From assembly GCF_052116585.1 (NCBI RefSeq), contig NZ_JBQKKT010000012.1, forward strand, positions 24,506-88,505: a DNA stretch of 64,000 nt, given 5' to 3'. The stretch comes from Luteococcus sp052116585 (GTDB lineage: Bacteria; Actinomycetota; Actinomycetes; Propionibacteriales; Propionibacteriaceae). The stretch's first letter is position 1, and each line of letters starts with the position of its first letter. The position numbers were made by a program, and so were the translations under genes. Shown one piece after another: positions 57,435 to 64,000 of the stretch. The notes below the pieces were generated by a model that was not told the DNA's origin, searched no databases, and worked only from the letters and a program-made list of their open reading frames with translations.

Positions 57435-58214
57435 GTGAGAACTCCACGAGACATCGAATGCTGGCTCACCGACAAGGACGGGGTCCTCGTGCACGAGGAC
57501 ATCCCGATCCCCGGCGCGGCCGACATGATCCAACGCTGGGTGGACACCTCTCAGCGATTCCTCGTCCTGACCAATGACTCATCCATGACGCCCCGAGACC
57601 TCAGCGCCCGCCTGGAGCGTTCCGGTCTGACGGTGCCCGAGGAGAACCTGTGGACCAGTGCCCTGGCCACGGCGGCCTTCCTGCAGCGCCAGAAGCCCGG
57701 TGCCCGCGTCTTTGCCATTGGTGAGGCCGGGCTGACCACCGCACTGCACCAAGCCGGCTTCATCCTGACCAGCACCGAACCCGACTACGTGGTGCTGGGC
57801 GAGACGCGCACCTACTCCTTCGAGTCCATCACCCAGGCGATCCGACTGATCGTGGGCGGGGCGAAGTTCATCACCACCAATCCCGACGCCACCGGCCCCA
57901 GCGCTCAGGGCCTGCTACCCGCCACCGGCGCCGCGGCGGCGATGATCACCGCCGCCACGCAGCGCAAGCCCTATGTGGTGGGCAAGCCCAACCCGATGAT
58001 GTTCCGCTCGGCCATGAACAAGATCGAGGCGCATGCCGAGACCACCGCCATGATCGGTGACCGGATGGACACCGACATCGTCGCGGGGATGGAAGCGGGG
58101 TTGTTCACCGTCTTGGTGCTCACGGGGATCACCGGCCGCAAGGACCTGGATCGCTTCCCCTACCGCCCGGACCTGATCGTCGAGAGCGTCGCCGAGCTCA
58201 GGGACATGCTGTAG
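57435..58214 (+). CDS. HAD-IIA family phosphatase (NagD-like)
   Basis: A 259-residue HAD hydrolase. Motif I is WLTDKDGVLVHE (nucleophile and acid Asp at about residues 13 and 15), motif II FLVLTNDSS, a IIA cap follows, then the lysine in VGKPNPMMF and motif III MIGDRMDTDIVAG. Relatives dephosphorylate nucleotides or sugar phosphates; the substrate is not decidable. Confidence 0.9.
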   Translation: MRTPRDIECWLTDKDGVLVHEDIPIPGAADMIQRWVDTSQRFLVLTNDSSMTPRDLSARLERSGLTVPEENLWTSALATAAFLQRQKPGARVFAIGEAGLTTALHQAGFILTSTEPDYVVLGETRTYSFESITQAIRLIVGGAKFITTNPDATGPSAQGLLPATGAAAAMITAATQRKPYVVGKPNPMMFRSAMNKIEAHAETTAMIGDRMDTDIVAGMEAGLFTVLVLTGITGRKDLDRFPYRPDLIVESVAELRDML

Positions 58215-58246
58215 GGCCCATTCCGGCAGCCCTGGCCCTGGGATCC

Positions 58247-59797
58247 TCAGACCATCCAGGGCGGGTCCACCTGGGGCTCCAGTGCATGGGCCTCCCAGTT
58301 CTGCCACCATTCGTCGGCGCCTTCGGGGCGGACCTCCGGTCGCAGCTTGGGGACCTGCTCGCGCAGGTCGTACTTCAGGCGGGCCAAGAGCAGCAGCTCG
58401 CGCTCGTCCAGCACGCCGTCGGCCACGAGGTAGTCCCGCTCCAGCTCCCAGATCCGGCGTCGGGCGGCGATGATGCTGCGGGCCAGGGCCTGCTCGGCGG
58501 ACGTGGCCCCCAGGTGCGTCTCCGCCGCACGGATCCACCCATAGTCGCGGCTGATCCGGATCAGACCCGGATCGATGGTCAAGGCATCGTGGACGTCGAA
58601 CTCGGGCTCGATCACGATGGCTCCCGCACTGCGGGCATAGGCCACCTCGTCGCGCTCCGTCTCGTCCGACTGGATCTCTGTCGAGCGCATCATGATCGCG
58701 AACATGTCCTTGCTGGCGAAGCTCTCGCTGGGGCGAACACCGGGCGCATTGGAGGTCACCACCCAGGTGGTGGTGCAGCCCAGCGGGCCCATCGCCATCT
58801 CGGCCGGGAGGTTCTCCCGGACCCCACCGTCGACGAAGTGCTCCTCGTCGATCGGCACCGGGGTGAAGACCGTCGGGATGGAGCACGATGCGAGCACCCC
58901 GCGGGAGAAGTCGTGGACCTCGCCGTCCTGCAAGACGTCATCGCGGTCGACGAGCCGACCGTCCTCGCGCATGAACCGCAGTTCCCCGGACTCCAGGCCC
59001 ACCAGCGCGATGCGGACCGTCACGCCGGAAGCAGCCACCTTGGACGAGTCGAACAGACCACCGTCGCCCAGCAGCTCGCGCAGGATCGGGCCCGGAATGT
59101 ACATGGAGCGGGTGCGTTCGGCGCCGGACAGGATGATGCCCAGGTCATTGCCCACGCCCTTCATCCGGCTCAACCCCGCCAGGATCGTCATCACCTGGCC
59201 GGGGGAGAGGTCACTGCGCTGCACCTTGGGATCACGGGTGGCCAGAGCCAGCGTCTCCAGCTGACCGGACAGGTCGTGCGCCTCCTCTGTCCGGTGGTCC
59301 TCGACTGCCTCGTGGGGGCCGGTCTCCTGCGGGGCGTCGCTGGCGGAGATCTGCACGCCGCGGGTGAAGGGCAGCGGGATCTTGGGCAATGTTCCCAGCC
59401 AGTTGTTGCGCGCCTCACGGGTGGCCGGATCGCGGGTGGGCTGGCTCTGCAGCAGGGCCAGGAGTTCGGGTCCCCGGGCCCGGAAGCGACGGAACCAGGC
59501 GCGTTCGGTGAACATGTCGCTCTGCCGGTGCATCCCGAGCCACAGGGCCTCCAGGTCACGCACGGCCTGCGCCTGGTCCTCGCGGTCCTGGTACTGGGCG
59601 AGCAGGGCCGTGATGATCGACCCCGCGGAGGTGCCGACGATGACCTCCGGGGCGATCCCGGCATGCTCGTAGAGGTAACGCAGGGCGCCCAGCTGGAAGC
59701 TCGCCTTGGAGCCTCCGCCGGACAGCACCAGCCCTTCGCGGTCGGGCTGCAGGAGCCCGCGCGAATTGCCGAGACCGAGCCAGGACCGACGTGCCAT
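58247..59797 (-). CDS. patatin-like phospholipase
   Basis: A 516-residue serine hydrolase with a patatin core: oxyanion loop LSGGGSKASFQLGAL (about residues 25-39), nucleophile elbow VGTSAGSI (about 54-61) and the catalytic Asp in FVDGGVREN (about 324). The Ser-Asp dyad is intact. There is no signal peptide; substrates are lipid acyl esters. The long regions around the core (about 110-200 and the C-terminal 130) are not assigned. ATG has TAAGCT 6 nt upstream. Confidence 0.9.
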   Translation of the reverse strand: MARRSWLGLGNSRGLLQPDREGLVLSGGGSKASFQLGALRYLYEHAGIAPEVIVGTSAGSIITALLAQYQDREDQAQAVRDLEALWLGMHRQSDMFTERAWFRRFRARGPELLALLQSQPTRDPATREARNNWLGTLPKIPLPFTRGVQISASDAPQETGPHEAVEDHRTEEAHDLSGQLETLALATRDPKVQRSDLSPGQVMTILAGLSRMKGVGNDLGIILSGAERTRSMYIPGPILRELLGDGGLFDSSKVAASGVTVRIALVGLESGELRFMREDGRLVDRDDVLQDGEVHDFSRGVLASCSIPTVFTPVPIDEEHFVDGGVRENLPAEMAMGPLGCTTTWVVTSNAPGVRPSESFASKDMFAIMMRSTEIQSDETERDEVAYARSAGAIVIEPEFDVHDALTIDPGLIRISRDYGWIRAAETHLGATSAEQALARSIIAARRRIWELERDYLVADGVLDERELLLLARLKYDLREQVPKLRPEVRPEGADEWWQNWEAHALEPQVDPPWMV

Positions 59798-59803
59798 GCG
59801 GAC

Positions 59804-59809
59804 AGCTTA
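59804..59809 (-). promoter_or_regulatory. -10 box of the patatin gene
   Basis: TAAGCT on the minus strand, 6 nt before the ATG at 59797. Confidence 0.5.
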
Positions 59810-59917
59810 GACGCCCGTAGTCCTTGTGGACTGGAGGCAGTCGCTGCCCTGTCGGTCATCTGACCTGCTCGTTCAGGTGTGGTGTGAATGCATGCTTTCG
59901 GGTGGACAATGGAGTAC

Positions 59918-60850
59918 GTGACTTCTCTGGAGACCTCCCCGAGCCGCACCGCGGCGCCGGTGGACCTGACGAAATTTGCGTGGCTCTCGATCGCGGCGGC
60001 CGTTGCCACGATTGCCCTCAAGACCACCGCCTGGCGCCTCACCGGATCGGTCGGCCTGCTGTCCGACGCCGCCGAGTCGCTGGTCAACCTGGCGGCAGCG
60101 GTCGTCGCCCTCATTGCCCTGAAGGTCTCCATCAAGCCGCCGGACAAGGACCACAACTTCGGTCACAGCAAGGCCGAGTACTTCTCCGCAGCCGTCGAGG
60201 GCGCGCTGATCTTCATCGCCGCTGGTGTCATCATGCTCACCGCGGTGCAGCGCTTCCTGAACCCGCAGCCGCTGGAGAATGTCGGCGTCGGTCTGCTGGT
60301 CTCCGTGCTGGCCTCCGTGCTCAACGGCTCCGTGGCCTGGGTCTTGCTCCGCGCCGGACGCAAGCACCGCTCCCTGACCCTGGTGGCCGATGGCAAGCAC
60401 CTGCTGACCGACGTGTGGACGTCGGTGGGCGTCGTCGTCGGCGTCGCCCTGGTGGCCCTGACGCATTGGCCGCGTCTCGACTCGCTGGTGGCCTTTGGCG
60501 TTGGCGTCAACATCCTGTTCACCGGCTGGAAGCTGATGCACGAGTCCGGCATGGGGCTGATGGATGTGAGCCTGCCCAAGGAGGACAACCAGCGCATCCG
60601 CGAGATTCTGGAGGGCTTCACCGGTGAGCAGGTCATGTTCCACGGCGTGCGCACCCGTGAGTCCGGCCACCGACGTTTCATGGACATGCACCTGCTGGTC
60701 CCGGGTGCCTGGACGGTGCAGCAGTCCCACGACCTCGTCGAGGACATCACCGATGCCCTGGTGGAGGCCTTCCCCGACATGCACGTCATGATCCACGCCG
60801 AGCCGATCGAGGATCCGCGCTCCTACGACGACTACGACTTCGGTATCTGA
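59918..60850 (+). CDS. cation diffusion facilitator transporter
   Basis: A 310-residue metal/proton antiporter (CDF family), with six membrane helices and a cytoplasmic C-terminal domain. The zinc-site motif LLSDAAESLVNL (Asp and Asn of TM2) and GKHLLTDVWTSVGVVVG (His/Asp of TM5) are visible. The C-terminal part ends EAFPDMHVMIHAEP, as in FieF/ZitB relatives. Zn, Fe or Mn efflux cannot be distinguished. The start is uncertain: ATG 59888 and 59909 are in frame, but GTG 59918 has GACAAT 7 nt upstream. Confidence 0.87.
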   Translation: MTSLETSPSRTAAPVDLTKFAWLSIAAAVATIALKTTAWRLTGSVGLLSDAAESLVNLAAAVVALIALKVSIKPPDKDHNFGHSKAEYFSAAVEGALIFIAAGVIMLTAVQRFLNPQPLENVGVGLLVSVLASVLNGSVAWVLLRAGRKHRSLTLVADGKHLLTDVWTSVGVVVGVALVALTHWPRLDSLVAFGVGVNILFTGWKLMHESGMGLMDVSLPKEDNQRIREILEGFTGEQVMFHGVRTRESGHRRFMDMHLLVPGAWTVQQSHDLVEDITDALVEAFPDMHVMIHAEPIEDPRSYDDYDFGI

Positions 60851-60876
60851 CCCTGGGGCGGTGCGGGGCGTCGTTC

Positions 60877-61031
60877 GCGTGGGTTCTGGTTGGGTCCCTT
60901 GGCCTCGCGTGGGTTCGGGCGGGGGTCCCTTGGCCTCGCGTGGGGTCGGGCGGGGGTCCCTTGGCCTCGCGTGGGTTCTGGAGCTTCGCGTGTGGTGTAG
61001 CGCACGCCAGGTGACGCAACCCACGCGAGCT
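60877..61031. repeat. dispersed intergenic element, copy B, with 30/31-bp tandem repeats
   Basis: Three tandem units begin CGCGTGGGTT (or GGGGTC) and end GGTCCCTTGGCCT. They are followed by GCGTGTGGTGTAGC and AACCCACGCGAGC, blocks shared with 22362-22502. The first and last blocks are inverted with respect to each other. Confidence 0.75.
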
Positions 61032-61072
61032 GGTCCGCTGGGCCGGAAGGGGGCGCCCAAGTCCGGTCACCC

Positions 61073-61078
61073 TAGGAT
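61073..61078 (+). promoter_or_regulatory. -10 box of the deaminase gene
   Basis: TAGGAT, 7 nt before the ATG at 61086. Confidence 0.45.
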
Positions 61079-61085
61079 GAGCAGC

Positions 61086-61535
61086 ATGACCGAGCAGCCG
61101 CATTCCGTCACCGTCCCGGACTGGGATGACTATTTCCTGGGCATCGCCACGGCGGTTGCGGCCCGTGCAAAGTGCACGCGGCGACGGGTTGGGGCTCTGC
61201 TGGTGATCGACCGGCGCATCATCGCCACCGGCTACAACGGCGCCGCTCCCGGCCGCCCCGACTGCCTGGAAGGGGCGTGTCCCCGGGGCCAACTCACCTA
61301 TGACCAGGTGCCGGGGCTCGGCGACTACGACCGGCCGGGCACGCCCGGCTTCTGCATCGCCATCCATGCCGAGGTCAACGCCCTGCTCTTCGCCACGCGC
61401 GACACGAAGGGCGCCACCGCCTACATCACCGACGAGCCCTGCCCCGGCTGCCGCAAGGCACTCGCAGCAGCCGGAATCGTGAGAGCAGTGTGGCCGCAGG
61501 ACAGTTTCGACGCCGATCAGCTCGTCGCCTGGTAG
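61086..61535 (+). CDS. cytidine/deoxycytidylate deaminase family protein
   Basis: A 149-residue zinc deaminase of the dCMP deaminase/ComEB branch. The catalytic HAEVNALL (about residue 94) and the zinc cysteines in EPCPGCRKAL (about 119-122) are intact. DWDDYFLGIATAVAARAKCTRRRVGA is the family N-terminus (seen in parts). It probably deaminates dCMP to dUMP. ATG 61086 is preferred over 61077 because of the -10 spacing. It ends 15 bp from the convergent GH31 gene. Confidence 0.9.
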   Translation: MTEQPHSVTVPDWDDYFLGIATAVAARAKCTRRRVGALLVIDRRIIATGYNGAAPGRPDCLEGACPRGQLTYDQVPGLGDYDRPGTPGFCIAIHAEVNALLFATRDTKGATAYITDEPCPGCRKALAAAGIVRAVWPQDSFDADQLVAW

Positions 61536-61550
61536 CACCTTGGCGGGCGG

Positions 61551-63887
61551 TCACTCCCGGGCCAGCAGCAGCTCCCGCAGTACCTGGAATGTTGCTCCGT
61601 CCACCTCGGGCATCTCCAGCAGGGCGGCCATCCGGGCAGCGGGGGAGGAGTGCAGCGTCATCTGCTGCAGGATCCGTTCCTTGGTGAGAATCTCGATCTG
61701 GGCCGCGTCCAGGAAGGCGAAGATCCGCTCGTCCACACGATTGTCCAACTCGCGAGAACCGTCGAAATGGGCCTCGGCGCCAACCGTGGTCTGGACAGCA
61801 TCGAGCTCGACCACCTTCTCCTGGCCGGCCCCCACCAACACCAGACGGTAGCTTCGCGACGACGGGACGACGTCCAGCGCGCCGGTGGCGGGGTGGATGC
61901 GAACCAGACCAGTCCCCTGCTCGTACTCGAAGAGCGTGCGTGCGGTGCGCGCGTCGATCCGCCCGTCGTCCTCCACCAGCTCGTAGCGTGCGTCGGCCCC
62001 GGCGAAGATCCGCAGCTCAAGGGCATCGGGATTGTCCACGCCCAGCTCGTCGGGCCCGGACATCGGGACGATCGTTCCGGCGCGAGCGAGCACCGGGATC
62101 GCGTCGAGCGTGCGGCTCAGGGTCACGGCCCGGCCACCGCGGTAGGACAGCCCGGTGAAGAAGTCCACCCACGTGCCCTCCGGGAGCCAGGCCTGCACGC
62201 TGCCGTGGCCAGTGCCCTTGTCCATGGGCGACGTGATGGGCGCCACCAGCAGGTCGCGCCCGAACCAGTACTGGTTCTGCGCACGGTAGGCGGTCACCTC
62301 GTCGGGATCGGTCCAGTACATGGGTCGCATCAGCGGCCGAAGCTCGTCGGCCCCCATCACATTCTCCGTGAACATCCAGGGCACCAGTCGGTGCCGCAGA
62401 CGCAGGAAGTGACCCATCACACGCTCCGCCTCGGGACCGAAACGCCAGGGTTCCTTGCCGTTGAAGATGCCATTGGAGGCGTGCAGGCGATTGACCGGGC
62501 TGAAGACCCCGAACTGGACCCATCGGGTGGCAAGTTCGTCGTCCTTGGTGCCGAACATGTGGCCGCCAATGTCATGGCTCCACCAGCCATAGCCAATATT
62601 GGAAGCGGTGACGGTGAAGTACGGCTGGAAGGCCAGCGATTCCCAGCTGATCACCGTGTCACCGCTGAAGCCCACTGGATAGCGATGCGAGCCGGGGCCC
62701 GCATAGCGACTGAACGTGAGGGGGCGAGCGCCGCGGCGGGCAGAGTCCAGGAAGTGCAGGTGGTTCAGCATCCACAGCGGGTCCAGGCCCGGGATCCGCG
62801 AGTGACTGCCCTGCTGCCAGTCGAGCCACCAGAAGTCGACGCCCTCGTCCTCCATCGGGTGGTGCACCTGTTCGAAGTAGGCCTTCCAGAAGAGTGGATC
62901 AGCGGCGTCGAAGGTGGCGGGAAGTTCCGTGGCAGGATCGATCCCCATCACCTCGGCAACACGGGGGTAGGCCTCCTCGAAGGCCCGGATGCCCTCGGCC
63001 GGGTGCACGTTCAGCGAGACCTTGAGGCCGTGCTCGTGCAACCAGCGCAGGAATCCTACGTGGTCAGGGAAGAGCTCGCGGTTCCACGTGTACCCCGTCC
63101 AGCCGGCCCCGTACTTCGGATCGATCTGGGTCAGGTGCCAGTCCATGTCCACCACTGCGACGCTGAAGGGCACGCGCTCCGCCTCGAAGCGTTCCACCAG
63201 CGCCTGGTATTCGGCCTGCGTGTAGGCGTGGTACCGGCTCCACCAGTTGCCCAGGGCATACCGGGGCAGGACGGGTTGCGGGCCGCTGATCCGGTAGAAG
63301 TCGGCCACGGCGGCCGCATAATCCCGGCCATGGGCGAAGACATAGACGTCGACGGCGCCCTCGACGCGCTGTGCGACCCAGCCGTCGTCGGTCAAGGCGA
63401 GGGTCTCGGAGTCATCCAGACTGGCAATGCCCAGCGCATTGGCCAGCCCCGGTTCCAGCTCCGTCGCCCCGTCCACGGCATCCAGCGTGCGAGCCGTGCC
63501 ACCCAGTTGGGTTCGCAGGCCCAGGAGTTCGGCAAAGCGACTGTCGGCCTCCTCTCCCGGACGCCAGATGGAGTGGTAACCGCCAGTCAGCTCCTTCACG
63601 TTCAGGGTCTGGGGCGTGAACGGGCCCCCGGTGTGATCGAGGTGGAAGAAGCGCGTGATGATCTGAGTTCGATCACCATCCCGGTGCACCCGGAAGTCCG
63701 GCGTCGGCAGCGCCCTGTTGATGACGGTCTGCGTGGCGCGATCCTCGAACTGACCAGTGGGTGAGTACTCGACGCGCACCAGCCGTTCCGTCAGCACGGT
63801 GAACCGGGCGTTGCCATGGGTCACCACCGATTCGTCGGCGGCCACCGGTGTGGTGGACAGGCGCAGGTGTTCGGGCATCTCGATCAT
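61551..63887 (-). CDS. GH31-family alpha-glycosidase
   Basis: A 778-residue retaining glycosidase (alpha-glucosidase or alpha-xylosidase class). The nucleophile region is DFWWLDWQQG (Asp about residue 354), and the acid/base region is PVGFSGDTVISWESL (Asp about 410). The N-terminal galactose-mutarotase-like domain (LVRVEYSPTGQFEDR) and a C-terminal beta domain are present, with an extra helical tail (ILQQMTLHSSPAARMAALLE). There is no signal peptide, so it acts on imported oligosaccharides. ATG 63887 follows AGGAG at 6 nt. The gene starts 15 bp from the end of a probable transposase gene. Confidence 0.9.
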   Translation of the reverse strand: MIEMPEHLRLSTTPVAADESVVTHGNARFTVLTERLVRVEYSPTGQFEDRATQTVINRALPTPDFRVHRDGDRTQIITRFFHLDHTGGPFTPQTLNVKELTGGYHSIWRPGEEADSRFAELLGLRTQLGGTARTLDAVDGATELEPGLANALGIASLDDSETLALTDDGWVAQRVEGAVDVYVFAHGRDYAAAVADFYRISGPQPVLPRYALGNWWSRYHAYTQAEYQALVERFEAERVPFSVAVVDMDWHLTQIDPKYGAGWTGYTWNRELFPDHVGFLRWLHEHGLKVSLNVHPAEGIRAFEEAYPRVAEVMGIDPATELPATFDAADPLFWKAYFEQVHHPMEDEGVDFWWLDWQQGSHSRIPGLDPLWMLNHLHFLDSARRGARPLTFSRYAGPGSHRYPVGFSGDTVISWESLAFQPYFTVTASNIGYGWWSHDIGGHMFGTKDDELATRWVQFGVFSPVNRLHASNGIFNGKEPWRFGPEAERVMGHFLRLRHRLVPWMFTENVMGADELRPLMRPMYWTDPDEVTAYRAQNQYWFGRDLLVAPITSPMDKGTGHGSVQAWLPEGTWVDFFTGLSYRGGRAVTLSRTLDAIPVLARAGTIVPMSGPDELGVDNPDALELRIFAGADARYELVEDDGRIDARTARTLFEYEQGTGLVRIHPATGALDVVPSSRSYRLVLVGAGQEKVVELDAVQTTVGAEAHFDGSRELDNRVDERIFAFLDAAQIEILTKERILQQMTLHSSPAARMAALLEMPEVDGATFQVLRELLLARE

Positions 63888-63901
63888 GCGTTTCTCCTAT
63901 G

Positions 63902-64000
63902 TCAAGCGGCCAGTGGGATGCAAGTCCCGGGGGCTGCTTGGGTGGTCTTGGGTGGGTTCTTGAGGGTGGTGAACACGATGCGGATGAGGTGGCGTTTCAG
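63902..64000 (-). CDS. C-terminus of a probable IS110-type transposase
   Basis: On the minus strand a frame is open from the right edge and stops at 63902, giving 32 residues beginning LKRHLIRIVFTTLKN. A basic helix LKRxLxRxVxxxL at the very end is typical of IS110/IS116/IS902 transposases. Only the tail is visible, so the call is tentative. IS110 elements have no terminal inverted repeats, so the element boundary cannot be placed. Confidence 0.5.
   Translation of the reverse strand: MKRHLIRIVFTTLKNPPKTTQAAPGTCIPLAA

Overview
The window is high-GC, densely coded chromosomal DNA from an actinobacterium, most likely in or near the Propionibacteriaceae. The reasons are: actinobacterial marker families (DUF3073, the three-part PurL/PurQ/PurS enzyme, a protein O-mannosyltransferase near rsmI), many GTG starts, TANNNT -10 boxes, and an LPXTG adhesin with Thr-Pro-Glu repeats. 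I could not search databases, so the genus is inference. About 50 protein genes, four tRNAs, one small integrative element and several repeat families are supported.

Layout. 0-8.7 kb: a CBS-domain gene end, tag, an amino-acid permease, a uracil/xanthine permease, a protein mannosyltransferase, an LPXTG surface protein and rsmI. 8.8-13 kb: tatD, rsmA, ispE, a MarR regulator and a DedA protein. 13-24.4 kb: purD, purB, a PfkB kinase, an aminotransferase, a GH13 enzyme, an XRE-type regulator, purC, a DMT exporter, purS and purQ. 24.6-31.3 kb: PhoX phosphatase, a BadF-type kinase coupled to a LuxR regulator, and pepN. 31.5-45.2 kb: purL, an AbiEi-like/DUF559 protein, an aminotransferase, an amidase, an M20 peptidase, a candidate structured ncRNA, a sugar dehydrogenase, purF, purM, DUF3073 and a hydrolase. 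Eight de novo purine genes are scattered over 30 kb, most with their own promoter.

45.3-52.5 kb: tRNA-Phe and tRNA-Asp, a TetR/hydrolase pair, then a roughly 4.5-kb island inserted at a tRNA-Glu gene. The island carries a tyrosine integrase and three AT-richer cargo genes (small secreted protein, lipoprotein, DUF2079 membrane protein). 52.5-64 kb: an SH3b envelope protein, a membrane-anchored protein resembling the GroEL apical domain, tRNA-Lys, a LamG-type lipoprotein, a HAD phosphatase, a patatin, a cation-diffusion facilitator, a deaminase, a GH31 glycosidase and the tail of a probable transposase.

Three patterns cross gene boundaries. (1) About 20 genes have a TANNNT-like -10 box exactly 6-7 nt before the start codon, so they are probably transcribed without a leader. 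(2) The genes that do have structured leaders include two cell-surface genes (LPXTG protein, SH3b protein). Their 5' leaders are built of hairpins with GGGG-containing loops next to or including the Shine-Dalgarno sequence, and an intergenic region at 39.2-39.5 kb carries five more such hairpins ahead of a strong terminator. This is the best candidate here for an undescribed RNA-based regulatory system. (3) Several genes end inside short direct repeats that include their stop codons, and terminators are often long perfect stems with 2-nt apices.
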